Below are positions 42,130 to 51,695 of a stretch of DNA of 64,000 nt, piece after piece (the first letter of the stretch is position 1; each line of letters opens with the position of its first letter). Below the pieces are notes generated by a model. It was not told the DNA's origin. It worked only from the letters and a program-made list of their open reading frames with translations, and made no database searches. Source of the DNA: Pseudomonadota bacterium (GTDB lineage: Bacteria > Pseudomonadota > Alphaproteobacteria > Reyranellales > Reyranellaceae); assembly GCA_018240745.1 (NCBI GenBank), contig JAFEFF010000216.1:1-64000 (forward strand). The letters run 5' to 3'. The translations under genes and the position numbers were made by a program.

Positions 42130-42594
42130 CTACAGCGGCTTCACCATGGTGACGCGGGTGTGCGGGTCCAGGCCGTGGTGCGGTGGGCCACGATGCACGA
42201 TCTCGAAGCCGTGCCGGCCATACAGCCGCAGCAGATGCTCCATCATTTCGGCGGTCTGCAGCGACATCGCGCGGTCGCCGCGCGAGCGCGCGATCTCCTC
42301 GAGCCGGAGCAGCAGCCAGCTGCCGAGGCCGCTGCCCTGCTTCGCCGGATCGACGGCGAGCCGGTCGAGGTACAGGCCGGCGTCCCGCCGCTCGGTGGCG
42401 GCGACGCCGACGAGGCGACCCGCTTCATCGGCGACGAACACGTCACCGCGCTCGATCGAGGCCGGCAGCCACTTGTAGTAATCGGCCGGGATCTCCCGCC
42501 CGAGTCGCTTCATGTACGGCGTGAAGGCCGCGCGCAGCACCCGATCGGCGTCGGCGCACTCGGCCGGCACCGCCTGCCTGAAGAGAAAATCCAT
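42130..42594 (-). CDS. GNAT family N-acetyltransferase
   Basis: 154 residues from ATG 42594. The acetyl-CoA loop reads LAVDPAKQGSGLGSWLLLRLEE, preceded by VFVADEAGRLVGVAAT and followed by YGRHGFEIVHRG. Substrate unknown. It ends one base after the serine hydrolase remnant. A large inverted repeat lies just upstream of its start. Confidence 0.87.
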   Translation of the reverse strand: MDFLFRQAVPAECADADRVLRAAFTPYMKRLGREIPADYYKWLPASIERGDVFVADEAGRLVGVAATERRDAGLYLDRLAVDPAKQGSGLGSWLLLRLEEIARSRGDRAMSLQTAEMMEHLLRLYGRHGFEIVHRGPPHHGLDPHTRVTMVKPL

Positions 42595-42611
42595 GGTGGG
42601 CGAGCATAGTC

Positions 42612-42760
42612 TTCTGCCAGGGGCGCGCCACTCCGTGGCGCGTCTTCTCATGCTCTTTTGGACCGCGAGCCTCCGGCTCGCTCACGCTTCATGAGGCGAG
42701 CCGGAGGCTCGCGGTCCAGAAGACCATGACGCGCCACGGAGTGGCACGCCCCCGGCAGAA
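42612..42760. repeat. Repeat family A, long inverted repeat
   Basis: Arms of about 65-70 bases: left from TTCTGCC (42612) through GCGCCACTCCGTGGCGC (42625-42641), TCATGCTC and GGACCGCGAGCCTCCGGCTCGC; right is the reverse complement ending GGCAGAA (42754-42760). The match is close with short indels. It shares block order with 15077-15163. It lies between the GNAT start and the rplQ terminator. Confidence 0.8.
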
Positions 42761-42761
42761 G

Positions 42762-42791
42762 AAAACGCCCGGTCGTTGGACCGGGCGTTTT
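42762..42791 (-). terminator. Rho-independent terminator of the ribosomal alpha operon
   Basis: AAAACGCCCGGTC (42762-42774), loop GTTG, GACCGGGCGTTTT (42779-42791). A perfect 13-bp stem with a T run on both strands, 26 bases after the rplQ stop. It can act in both directions. Confidence 0.88.
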
Positions 42792-42817
42792 GCATTCGAG
42801 AGTGCCGGGAGAGGGGC

Positions 42818-43240
42818 TTACGCTGCCTCCTGCTGCTCCGCCGGCTCGGCCGACGGGCCGCTGTCCTGGCCCTTGGCGGCGCTGTCGCGCTCGACGAACT
42901 CGATCACGGCCATCGGCGCCATGTCGCCGAAGCGGTAGCCCGCCTTCAGGACGCGCAGGTAGCCGCCGTTGCGGCTGGCGTAGCGCGGCCCCAGCGTCGT
43001 GAACAGCTTGTCGGCGACATACGGATCGCGCAGGAAGCCGATCGCCTGGCGGCGGGCGTGCAGGCCGCCCTTCTTGCCGAGCGTGACCAGCTTCTCGACG
43101 ATCGGACGCAGGTCCTTCGCCTTGTGCAGCGTGGTCGTGATCTGCTCGTGCTTGATCAGAGCGCCGGCGAGATTCATGAACATCGCCTTGCGATGCTCGG
43201 CCGTGCGGTGGAACTTCCGACCGCGGTTGTTGTGACGCAT
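42818..43240 (-). CDS. rplQ: 50S ribosomal protein L17
   Basis: 140 residues. MRHNNRGRKFHRTAEHRKAMFMNLA is the L17 signature. L17 lies near the peptide exit tunnel. The C-terminus has an acidic, Glu/Gln-rich tail (GPSAEPAEQQEAA), as in other alphaproteobacteria. Last gene of the operon, followed by a strong terminator; a repeat element separates it from rpoA. Confidence 0.97.
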   Translation of the reverse strand: MRHNNRGRKFHRTAEHRKAMFMNLAGALIKHEQITTTLHKAKDLRPIVEKLVTLGKKGGLHARRQAIGFLRDPYVADKLFTTLGPRYASRNGGYLRVLKAGYRFGDMAPMAVIEFVERDSAAKGQDSGPSAEPAEQQEAA

Positions 43241-43268
43241 GACTGTCGCCTTCTTCCCTTAACCTCTT

Positions 43269-43404
43269 GTCGTCCTGAGCGCAGCGAAGGACCTCATTGC
43301 GCCTGCTACGCGTTGGCAGGAGATGAACCGAGCGTCCGCCTCCTCCTCGTTCACTTGCCACCCTGTCGAAGCGCCTCGAGATCCTTCGCTACGCTCAGGA
43401 TGAC
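43269..43404. repeat. Repeat family B, inverted repeat between rpoA and rplQ
   Basis: Left arm GTCGTCCTGAGCGCAGCG then AAGGACCTC (43269-43295); right arm GATCCTTCGCTACGCTCAGG then ATGAC (43380-43404). Arms are inverted with some mismatches; the 84-base centre has no gene. It lies inside the transcribed alpha operon. Confidence 0.72.
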
Positions 43405-43420
43405 AGAATTGCTCTCTCGC

Positions 43421-44437
43421 CTAGTACGGCTCTTCCAGCCGCTTGGCCATTTCCTCGATGTTGTCCGGCGGCCAGCCCGGGATTTCCATGCCCAGGTGGA
43501 GGCCCATGCCGGCCAGCACTTCCTTGATCTCGTTCAGCGACTTGCGGCCGAAGTTCGGCGTGCGCAGCATCTCCGCCTCGGTCTTCTGGACCAGATCGCC
43601 GATGTAGATGATGTTGTCGTTCTTCAGGCAGTTGGCCGAGCGGACCGACAGCTCGAGCTCGTCGACCTTGCGCAGCAGGTTGCGGTTGAACGGGAAGTCG
43701 TCCTGCTGCTCCTCCTTGCGGACCTCGCGCGGCTCCTCGAAGTTGATGAAGAGCTGGAGCTGGTCCTGCAGGATGCGGGCGGCGAGCGCCACGGCGTCGG
43801 CCGGGGCCGTCGTGCCGTTGGTCTCGACCGTCATCGACAGCTTGTCGTAGTCGGTGACCTGGCCGACGCGGCTGTTCTCGATCTTGTAGCTGACGCGCTT
43901 GACCGGGCTGAACACCGAGTCGACCGGGATCAGGCCGATCGGCGCATCCTCGGGACGGTTGGCCGAGGCCGGGATGTAGCCCTTGCCGGTCGCGACCATC
44001 AGCTCCATCGAGATCGAGGCGCCGTCGTCGAGCGTGCAGATCAGGTGCTTGGGATCCATGATCTGGACGTCGCCCGGCAGCTCGATCATGCCGGCGGTGA
44101 CTTCGCCCGGGCCGACCGCGCGCAGGTAGAGACGCTGCGGGCGGTCGCCTTGCATCTTCACCGCCATCGCCTTGATGTTGAGAACGATGTCGACCACGTC
44201 CTCGCGGACGCCGGGAATCGAGGAGAACTCGTGCAGCACGTTGTCGATCTTGATCGACGTCACGGCTGCGCCCTGCAGCGACGACAGCAGCACGCGCCGC
44301 AGGGCGTTGCCGAGCGTCAGGCCGAAGCCGCGCTCGAGCGGCTCGGCGACGATCGTCGCGGTGCGGCCGGCATCGACGCCAGCCTCGGTGACGAGCTTCT
44401 CCGGCTTGATGAGATCTTGCCAGTTCTTCTGGAGCAC
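43421..44437 (-). CDS. rpoA: DNA-directed RNA polymerase subunit alpha
   Basis: 338 residues. The N-terminal assembly domain starts MLQKNWQDLIKPEKL with GFGLTLGNALRRVLLSSL. A linker leads to the C-terminal domain (about 250-338) with ELSVRSANCLKN and LGRK-like NFGRKSLNEIKEVL, which contacts UP elements and activators. Normal length. The 102-base gap to rpsK holds no gene. Confidence 0.97.
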   Translation of the reverse strand: MLQKNWQDLIKPEKLVTEAGVDAGRTATIVAEPLERGFGLTLGNALRRVLLSSLQGAAVTSIKIDNVLHEFSSIPGVREDVVDIVLNIKAMAVKMQGDRPQRLYLRAVGPGEVTAGMIELPGDVQIMDPKHLICTLDDGASISMELMVATGKGYIPASANRPEDAPIGLIPVDSVFSPVKRVSYKIENSRVGQVTDYDKLSMTVETNGTTAPADAVALAARILQDQLQLFINFEEPREVRKEEQQDDFPFNRNLLRKVDELELSVRSANCLKNDNIIYIGDLVQKTEAEMLRTPNFGRKSLNEIKEVLAGMGLHLGMEIPGWPPDNIEEMAKRLEEPY

Positions 44438-44539
44438 GGGGGGCTACCTCTCTAGACCGGTTGGTTCACGCGACTCGCCCCAGGCGAGCCGCGCCATAGT
44501 GAAGGGAGCCGGCGCGAACACCGCGCCGAACTCGAAAAC

Positions 44540-44962
44540 TCAGACGCGACGACGCTTCGGCGGGCGGCAGCCGTTGTGCGGGATCGGCGTCACGTCGCGG
44601 ATCGCGGTGACGGCGAGGCCGACGGCCTGCAGCGCGCGCAGCGCCGACTCGCGACCCGAACCCGGGCCGCGCACCTCGATCTCGAGGGTCCGCATGCCGT
44701 GCTCCATTGCCTTGCGGCCGGCGTTCTCGGCAGCCATCTGCGCGGCGAACGGCGTCGACTTGCGCGAGCCCTTGAAGCCTTGCTGGCCCGACGACGACCA
44801 GGCGATAGTGTTGCCCTGCGCGTCGGTGATGGTGACGATCGTGTTGTTGAAGCTGGCGTTCACGTGGGCGACGCCGGCGATGATGTTCTTGCGCTCGCGG
44901 CGGCGGGGACGCGCGGCGCCAGAGGCGGCGGCGCCGGAAGCGGCGGCTGCAGGCTTGGCCAT
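44540..44962 (-). CDS. rpsK: 30S ribosomal protein S11
   Basis: 140 residues. The core from KNIIAGVAHVNASFNNTIVTITD to the C-terminal PHNGCRPPKRRRV is standard. The N-terminus carries an Ala/Gly/Ser-rich extension (MAKPAAAASGAAASGAARPRRRER), longer than in E. coli. S11 forms the small-subunit platform with S6 and S18. Confidence 0.96.
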   Translation of the reverse strand: MAKPAAAASGAAASGAARPRRRERKNIIAGVAHVNASFNNTIVTITDAQGNTIAWSSSGQQGFKGSRKSTPFAAQMAAENAGRKAMEHGMRTLEIEVRGPGSGRESALRALQAVGLAVTAIRDVTPIPHNGCRPPKRRRV

Positions 44963-44979
44963 GGTTTACGGTCCCCTTC

Positions 44980-45357
44980 TTACTTCGTGACTTTCTTCTT
45001 GCCGGCGATCGGCTTGGCCGGGCCCTTGCGGGTGCGCGCGTTGGTGTGCGTGCGCTGGCCGTGGACCGGCAGGCCGCGGCGGTGCCGCAGGCCGCGATAG
45101 CAGGCGAGGTCCATCAGGCGCTTGATGTTCATCGCCGTCTCGCGGCGCAGGTCGCCCTCGACCGTGTAGTCGTGGTCGATCGTTTCGCGGATGCGGATGA
45201 CCTCGTCGTCGGTGAGGGTGTTCACGCGGCGCGATTGATCGATTCCAACCTTCCCCAGGATCTCCCTGGCCTTGGCCGGGCCGATCCCATGGATATACTG
45301 AAGCCCCACGACCACCCGCTTGGCGGTGGGGATGTTGATGCCGGCGATACGAGCCAA
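44980..45357 (-). CDS. rpsM: 30S ribosomal protein S13
   Basis: 125 residues. MARIAGINIPTAKRVVVGLQYIHGIG and the C-terminal GLPVHGQRTHTNARTRKG are the S13 signature; the basic tail touches tRNAs in the head. The start codon is TTG (45357), with AAGGAG eight bases upstream. That is unusual for so highly expressed a gene. Confidence 0.96.
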   Translation of the reverse strand: MARIAGINIPTAKRVVVGLQYIHGIGPAKAREILGKVGIDQSRRVNTLTDDEVIRIRETIDHDYTVEGDLRRETAMNIKRLMDLACYRGLRHRRGLPVHGQRTHTNARTRKGPAKPIAGKKKVTK

Positions 45358-45382
45358 AGTGTCAACTCCTTCAATGACTTAC

Positions 45383-45400
45383 GGCGCGCAAAAGCGCGCC
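45383..45400 (-). other. Hairpin in the rpsM leader
   Basis: GGCGCGC, loop AAAA, GCGCGCC: a 7-bp perfect stem between the adk-rpsM promoter and the rpsM start. Ribosomal leaders often carry control structures, but no specific family was recognised. Confidence 0.4.
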
Positions 45401-45434
45401 TGTCCGATGTTCCGCTGGCCCGGAAAAGCGCGCG

Positions 45435-45462
45435 ATTATAGGGATCGCGGCTCTTGAGTCAA
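45435..45462 (-). promoter_or_regulatory. Sigma70-type promoter of the rpsM-rpsK-rpoA-rplQ operon
   Basis: On the minus strand TTGACT (45462-45457), a 16-base spacer and TATAAT (45440-45435). The -10 is perfect and the -35 misses one base. It is by far the best promoter match in the window. It begins 78 bases before the TTG start of rpsM, in the 120-base gap after adk. Confidence 0.75.
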
Positions 45463-45477
45463 CGGATGCTGCGCTTG

Positions 45478-46128
45478 TCAAGCCCCTGCCAAAACAGCAC
45501 GGATTTGACGGTAAACCTCGTCCATCGCGGCCATCCCATCGACCGTCTTCAGGACCCCTTTGGCCCGGTAGTAGGGCAGGAGGGGTTCGGTCTGGGCGCG
45601 ATAGGCGGCCATCCGGGTCTTCATGGTCTCCGCGTTGTCGTCCTTGCGGCGGCTGAACTCCTTCGACCCGCAGACGTCGCAGACCCCCTCGACCCTGGGC
45701 CGCTTGAACTTGTCGTGATAGCCGGTGCCGCACCTGGCACAGGTGAAGCGGCCGACCACGCGCTCGGTGAGCGCCTGCTCGTCCACCTCCATCTCGATCA
45801 CCCGGTCGAGCTTCTTGCCAGTCCGGGCGAGCATCTCGTCCAGCGCCTCCGCCTGGGCCTCGGTGCGCGGGAAGCCGTCGAGGATGAAGCCCTTGGCGCA
45901 GTCCGGCTGGGCGATCCGGTCCTCGATCAGGCCGACCATCAGCTCGTCCGGCACCAGCTTGCCGGCATCCATGATGTCCTTGGCCTTCTGGCCGAGCGCG
46001 CTGCCCGACTTGACCGCGGCCCGCAGCATGTCGCCGGTCGAGAGCTGGACCATGCCGACGTCGGTCTGCAGCCGCTGGGCCTGGGTCCCCTTACCCGCCC
46101 CCGGCGGCCCCAGGAGAATGATGTTCAT
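45478..46128 (-). CDS. adk: Adenylate kinase
   Basis: 216 residues. The P-loop GPPGAGKGTQ, ILDGFPRT and the LID domain with four Cys (CARCGTGYH ... CDVCG), which make a structural zinc site, identify the long bacterial form. It converts ATP and AMP to two ADP. Five bases after secY, as is usual in many bacteria. Confidence 0.97.
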   Translation of the reverse strand: MNIILLGPPGAGKGTQAQRLQTDVGMVQLSTGDMLRAAVKSGSALGQKAKDIMDAGKLVPDELMVGLIEDRIAQPDCAKGFILDGFPRTEAQAEALDEMLARTGKKLDRVIEMEVDEQALTERVVGRFTCARCGTGYHDKFKRPRVEGVCDVCGSKEFSRRKDDNAETMKTRMAAYRAQTEPLLPYYRAKGVLKTVDGMAAMDEVYRQIRAVLAGA

Positions 46129-46133
46129 CGTCT

Positions 46134-47483
<1,350 letters not shown>

Positions 47484-47507
47484 GGACGACCCCTACGCGT
47501 GAAAGGA

Positions 47508-47987
47508 CTAGGCGGCCTCGGCAGCAGGCTGGGGAGGCAGTTCGACCTTGCCGCCGGCCTTCTCGACCGCGGCGATCGCCGACGCCGAGGCGCCCGCGAC
47601 CTTCACTTCGACCCTGGCGGTGAGCTCGCCCTTGCCGAGCAGGCGCACGCCATCGAGAGCATTCTTGAACAGGCCGGCCGCCTGCATGGCGGCGGCATCG
47701 ATCGGCCTGGAGGCATCGAGCTTCTTGTCGTCGATCGCCTTCTGCAGGGTGCCGAGGTTGACGACCTGCCACGCCTTCTGGTGCGGCGGCCGGAAGCCGC
47801 GCTTCGGGATGCGGCGGTAGAGCGGCATCTGGCCGCCCTCGAAGCCCTTGATGGCGACGCCGGTGCGCGACTTCTGGCCCTTCACGCCGCGGCCCGAGGT
47901 CTTGCCCTTGCCCGAGCCGATGCCGCGGCCCACGCGCATGCGGCGCTTGCGGGCGCCGGCGTTGTCGGCGATTTCGTTCAGTCTCAT
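47508..47987 (-). CDS. rplO: 50S ribosomal protein L15
   Basis: 159 residues: the glycine-rich basic N-terminus (RVGRGIGSGKGKTSGRGVKGQKSR) and the central FEGGQMPLYRRIPKRGF are diagnostic. L15 binds 23S rRNA early in assembly. The C-terminus is extended and Ala-rich (PPQPAAEAA). The start overlaps the rpmD stop (ATGA). Confidence 0.96.
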   Translation of the reverse strand: MRLNEIADNAGARKRRMRVGRGIGSGKGKTSGRGVKGQKSRTGVAIKGFEGGQMPLYRRIPKRGFRPPHQKAWQVVNLGTLQKAIDDKKLDASRPIDAAAMQAAGLFKNALDGVRLLGKGELTARVEVKVAGASASAIAAVEKAGGKVELPPQPAAEAA

Positions 47988-48181
47988 TTTGCCGATTCCT
48001 CATCGACGCGCACCAGATGGTGCACCTTGTTGATCATGCCGCGCACCGCCGGCGTGTCCTCGAGGACCCGGCTGCGATGGCGCTTGTTGAGGCCCAGGCC
48101 CTTCAGCGTGGCAAGCTGATCGTCCGTGCGGCCGATCGGGCTGCCCGTCTGGGTGACCTTGAGGGTCTTCTTGTCCGCCAT
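47984..48181 (-). CDS. rpmD: 50S ribosomal protein L30
   Basis: 65 residues: LKVTQTGSPIGRTDDQLATLKGLGLNK is typical L30. It is small, at the outer face of the large subunit. Eleven bases from rpsE and coupled to rplO. Confidence 0.95.
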   Translation of the reverse strand: MADKKTLKVTQTGSPIGRTDDQLATLKGLGLNKRHRSRVLEDTPAVRGMINKVHHLVRVDEESAK

Positions 48182-48192
48182 GGTCTGCTCCG

Positions 48193-48792
48193 TTACGCGC
48201 TGGCTTCGGCGGTCGCTTCGGCCTGCGTGCCGTCGCGGCGGCCGAGCAGGTCGCCGACCTTCTTGCCGCGGCGGGTCGCCACCATGCGCGGCGAGTTCAG
48301 GAGCTCGAGCGCCTTGAAGGTCGCCTTGATCATGTTGTGCGGGTTGGACGTGCCGACCGACTTGGCGACGATGTCCTTGATGCCCAGCGTCTCGAAGATG
48401 GCGCGCATCGGGCCGCCGGCGATGATGCCGGTACCGGCCGGGGCGGCGCGCAGCGTCACCTTGCCGGCGCCGAAGCGGCCCTTGACGTCGTGATGCAGCG
48501 TGCGGCCGTCGCGCAGCGGCACGCGGATCAGGCCGCGCTTGGCCGCTTCCGTCGCCTTGCGGATCGCCTCGGGGACCTCGCGCGCCTTGCCGGCACCGTG
48601 GCCGACGCGGCCGCGCTGGTCGCCGACCACGACGATCGCGGCGAAGGCGAAGCGCCGGCCGCCCTTCACCACCTTCGCGACGCGATTGATGGTGACCAGC
48701 TTGTCGGTCAGTTCGTTTTCCTCGTCGCGATCGCGGTCACGGCCGCGGTCACGATCGCGCGGGCCACGACCACCGGATGGGGAACGAGCCAT
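48193..48792 (-). CDS. rpsE: 30S ribosomal protein S5
   Basis: 199 residues. The S5 core (LVTINRVAKVVKGGRRFAFAAIVVVGD, GKAREVPEAIRKATE) follows an unusual charged N-terminal run of alternating Arg and Asp (RDRDRGRDRDRDEENE). The C-terminus is also extended (DGTQAEATAEASA). S5 guards decoding accuracy and mRNA entry. Confidence 0.96.
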   Translation of the reverse strand: MARSPSGGRGPRDRDRGRDRDRDEENELTDKLVTINRVAKVVKGGRRFAFAAIVVVGDQRGRVGHGAGKAREVPEAIRKATEAAKRGLIRVPLRDGRTLHHDVKGRFGAGKVTLRAAPAGTGIIAGGPMRAIFETLGIKDIVAKSVGTSNPHNMIKATFKALELLNSPRMVATRRGKKVGDLLGRRDGTQAEATAEASA

Positions 48793-48803
48793 CTGCTAAC
48801 TCC

Positions 48804-49163
48804 TCAGAACGACAGGCCGCCCTCGCGGGCGGCAGTGGCCAGCGCAGCGACGCGGCCGTGATACTGGTAACCGCCGCGGTCGAACACGACGGCCTTGACG
48901 CCGGCGGCGAGCGCCCGCTCGGCGATCAGCTTGCCGACCTCGGTCGCAGCGTCCTTGTTGGCGCCGGTCTTGAGCCTGGCCTTCAGGCCCTCGTCGAGCG
49001 ACGAGGCGGCGGCCAGGGTCAGGCCCTTCAGGTCGTCGATGACCTGGGCGTAGATGTGCTTGCCCGAGCGGAACACGCTGAGGCGCGGACGGCCGCCGGC
49101 GGCCTGGCGCAGCGCATGGCGTGCGCGGCGTTGGCGGCGGGCGAAAAGAGCTTTGGTGTCCAT
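48804..49163 (-). CDS. rplR: 50S ribosomal protein L18
   Basis: 119 residues from ATG 49163. RRQRRARHALRQ and RLSVFRSGKHIYAQVIDD, ending FDRGGYQYHGRVAALATAAREGGL, are classical. L18 brings 5S rRNA into the large subunit with L5 and L25. Confidence 0.96.
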   Translation of the reverse strand: MDTKALFARRQRRARHALRQAAGGRPRLSVFRSGKHIYAQVIDDLKGLTLAAASSLDEGLKARLKTGANKDAATEVGKLIAERALAAGVKAVVFDRGGYQYHGRVAALATAAREGGLSF

Positions 49164-49174
49164 CGTGGTTCGCC

Positions 49175-49708
49175 TTACTTCTTCTTGCCTTCCTTGCGCC
49201 GGATCGTCTCCGTCGAGTACTTGATGCCCTTGCCCTTGTAGGGCTCGGGCGGACGGAGGCTGCGGATCTCGGCGGCAATCTGGCCGACCCGCTGGCGATC
49301 GGCGCCGGTGATCTCGATCTCGGTCGGCTTGGTCGCCTTGATCTGGATGCCGGCCGGGATCGGCACCTCGACGTCGTGGCTGAAGCCGAGCTGCAGCTTG
49401 AGGTTCTTGGCATCCGCCTGGGCGCGGTAGCCGACGCCGTTGATCTCGAGATTGATGGTGAAGCCGTCCGAGACGCCCTTCACCATGTTGAAGGCGCGGG
49501 CGCGGGCAGTGCCCCACTGCATGCGGGCGCGGCGGCTCTCGCCGCGCGGCTTGAAGCTGAGGCCCGCATCGCCCCTGGTGACCTCGACGTCGTCGTGGAC
49601 GACCATCGAGAGCTCGCCCCGCTTGCCCTTGACCTTGAGGTCCTGGCCCTTGAGGTCGACGGTGACGCCCTGCGGGATGGCGACCGGGTTCTTGCCGACT
49701 CGCGACAT
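49175..49708 (-). CDS. rplF: 50S ribosomal protein L6
   Basis: 177 residues. MSRVGKNPVAIPQGVTV opens the protein and the C-terminal PEPYKGKGIKYSTETIRRKEGKKK closes it. The two repeated L6 domains bind 23S rRNA near the factor-binding site. Confidence 0.97.
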   Translation of the reverse strand: MSRVGKNPVAIPQGVTVDLKGQDLKVKGKRGELSMVVHDDVEVTRGDAGLSFKPRGESRRARMQWGTARARAFNMVKGVSDGFTINLEINGVGYRAQADAKNLKLQLGFSHDVEVPIPAGIQIKATKPTEIEITGADRQRVGQIAAEIRSLRPPEPYKGKGIKYSTETIRRKEGKKK

Positions 49709-49710
49709 GA

Positions 49711-50109
49711 TCAGAACACCTTGCAGAGGACTTCGCCGCCGACATTGGCGGCGCGCGCCTCGGCATCGCTCATGATGCCGCGCGGAGTGGACAGGATAGA
49801 GATGCCGAGGCCGTTGAAGTGGCGCGGCAGCTCGCGGATCTTCGAATAGACGCGGCGGCCCGGGGTCGAGACCCGCTTGATGTCGCGGATCACCGGACGG
49901 CCGTTGTCGTACTTGAGCTCGATGCGGAGCTCCTTGACGCCGGGGCGCATCTCTTCCTCGAACCAGCCGCGGATATAGCCCTCGCGCTGGAGCACATCGA
50001 GAACGTTGGACCGCATCTTCGAGGCCGGCACGGTCACGCTGTCGAGGCGTGCCGACTGGCCGTTGCGGATGCGGGTCAGCAAATCGCCGACGGGATCTGT
50101 CATCGCCAT
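49711..50109 (-). CDS. rpsH: 30S ribosomal protein S8
   Basis: 132 residues. MAMTDPVGDLLTRIRNGQ and the C-terminal STPRGIMSDAEARAANVGGEVLCKVF match S8, which binds helix 21 of 16S rRNA and in many bacteria represses the spc operon by binding its mRNA. Two bases from rplF. Confidence 0.97.
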   Translation of the reverse strand: MAMTDPVGDLLTRIRNGQSARLDSVTVPASKMRSNVLDVLQREGYIRGWFEEEMRPGVKELRIELKYDNGRPVIRDIKRVSTPGRRVYSKIRELPRHFNGLGISILSTPRGIMSDAEARAANVGGEVLCKVF

Positions 50110-50125
50110 GGTCTACGGGCTCCCG

Positions 50126-50431
50126 TTACCAGCTCGACTTCACGACGCCGGGCAACGCGCCCAGCGAGGCCAGCTGCCGCAGCGCCAGGCGCGACAGCTT
50201 GAACTTGCGATAGACCGCGCGCGGCCGGCCGGTGAGCTCGCACCGGTTGCGGATGCGCGTCGGCGAGGAGTTGCGCGGCAGCTCCGCCAGCTTGATGCGG
50301 GCTTCGAAGCGGTCCTCCGGGGTGAGCTTGTCGTCCACCGCCATCGCCTTCAGCTTGGCGCGCTTGGCGGCGAACTGCTTCGCCATCTTCTCGCGCCGCT
50401 TGTTCTTGTTGACCGAACTCGTCTTGGCCAT
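50126..50431 (-). CDS. rpsN: 30S ribosomal protein S14 (zinc-free form)
   Basis: 101 residues, the long form without the four zinc Cys. RCELTGRPRAVYRKFKLSRLALRQLA is the conserved C-terminus. It helps assemble the head of the small subunit. Confidence 0.96.
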   Translation of the reverse strand: MAKTSSVNKNKRREKMAKQFAAKRAKLKAMAVDDKLTPEDRFEARIKLAELPRNSSPTRIRNRCELTGRPRAVYRKFKLSRLALRQLASLGALPGVVKSSW

Positions 50432-50446
50432 TCGTCTTCTCCGGCC

Positions 50447-50989
50447 TCAGTTCACGAACGGGAAGTCGAAGCCGCGGAGAAGCGCCTTGGCTTCCGCGTC
50501 CGTCCTCGCCGACGTGCAGATGATGATGTCCATGCCGCGCACCTGGTCGACCTTGTCGTAGTCGATCTCCGGGAACACGATCTGCTCCTTCAGGCCCATG
50601 GCGTAGTTGCCATTGCCGTCGAACGACTTGCCGTTCAGGCCGCGGAAGTCGCGGACGCGCGGCAGGGCGATGTTCACCAGGCGGTCGATGAACTCGTACA
50701 TGCGGTCGCGGCGCAGCGTGACCTTGGCGCCGATCGCCATGCCCTCGCGCAGCTTGAAGGTCGCGATCGACTTGCGCGACTTGGTGACGACCGGCTTCTG
50801 GCCGGTGATCGCCGTCAGGTCGTTCACGGCGCCGTCGACGGCCTTGCGGTCGTTGACCGCCTCGCCGACGCCCATGTTGATGACGATCTTCTCGATCTTC
50901 GGCACTTCGAAGGCGTTCTTGTAGTTGAACTCCTTCACGAGCGCGTCACGAACGGTCTTGGTGTAGTGCTCTTGCAGGCGCGCGGCCAT
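50447..50989 (-). CDS. rplE: 50S ribosomal protein L5
   Basis: 180 residues. ARLQEHYTKTVRDALVKEFNYKN begins and GMDIIICTSARTDAEAKALLRGF ends a standard L5, which holds 5S rRNA and touches the P-site tRNA. Confidence 0.97.
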   Translation of the reverse strand: MAARLQEHYTKTVRDALVKEFNYKNAFEVPKIEKIVINMGVGEAVNDRKAVDGAVNDLTAITGQKPVVTKSRKSIATFKLREGMAIGAKVTLRRDRMYEFIDRLVNIALPRVRDFRGLNGKSFDGNGNYAMGLKEQIVFPEIDYDKVDQVRGMDIIICTSARTDAEAKALLRGFDFPFVN

Positions 50990-51000
50990 GGCGCGTTCTC

Positions 51001-51306
51001 CTAACGGTCGATCGTTTCGCCGGAGGCGCGCGCAACGCGGACCTTCCGGCCGTCTTCGAGGAACTTGAAGCCGACCCTGGTCGGCTTGTCGTCGTGCAGC
51101 AGGGCCACGTTCGAGACGTGGATCGCGGCCTCGCGCTCGATGATTCCGCCCTCGCCGGTCCGGCTGGGCTTGGTATGGCGCTTGATGACGTTGACGCCCG
51201 ACACCACGACCCGGCTCTCGGCCGGCAGGACGCGCAGGACGTCGCCCACCTTGCCCTTGCTGCGGCCGGCGATGACCTTCACGCGGTCGCCCTTCCTGAT
51301 CTTCAT
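51001..51306 (-). CDS. rplX: 50S ribosomal protein L24
   Basis: 101 residues from ATG 51306. The KOW motif KIRKGDRVKVIAGRSKGKVGDVLRV identifies L24, an assembly initiator near the tunnel exit. The start shares one base with the rplN stop (TAATG). Confidence 0.96.
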   Translation of the reverse strand: MKIRKGDRVKVIAGRSKGKVGDVLRVLPAESRVVVSGVNVIKRHTKPSRTGEGGIIEREAAIHVSNVALLHDDKPTRVGFKFLEDGRKVRVARASGETIDR

Positions 51307-51674
51307 TAGAGGACCTCCGGCGCCAGCGAGATAATCTTCATGAACTTCTTGCCGCGCAGCTCGCGCGTCACCGGCCCCGAGATGCGGGTGCCGATCGGCT
51401 CGTTCTGCTTGTTGATCAGCACGGCGGCGTTGCGGTCGAAGCGGATGGCGCTGCCGTCGACCCGGCGCAGCGGGAACGAGGTCCGCACCACGACGGCGCG
51501 ATGCACCTCGCCCTTCTTCACGCCGCGGCGCGGCAGGGCTTCCTTGACCGAGACGACGATGATGTCGCCGATCGCGGCGTACTTGCGGCGCGAGCCGCCG
51601 AGCACCTTGATGCACTGGACGGTCTTGGCGCCGGAGTTGTCGGCGACGTCGAGGTTGGTACGCATCTGGATCAT
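51306..51674 (-). CDS. rplN: 50S ribosomal protein L14
   Basis: 122 residues: MIQMRTNLDVADNSGAKTVQCIKVLGG and the C-terminal GPVTRELRGKKFMKIISLAPEVL are near invariant. L14 lies at the subunit interface and is the target of the silencing factor RsfS. Confidence 0.97.
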   Translation of the reverse strand: MIQMRTNLDVADNSGAKTVQCIKVLGGSRRKYAAIGDIIVVSVKEALPRRGVKKGEVHRAVVVRTSFPLRRVDGSAIRFDRNAAVLINKQNEPIGTRISGPVTRELRGKKFMKIISLAPEVL

Positions 51675-51695
51675 GTGACTGCTCCCTGCGCCCCT

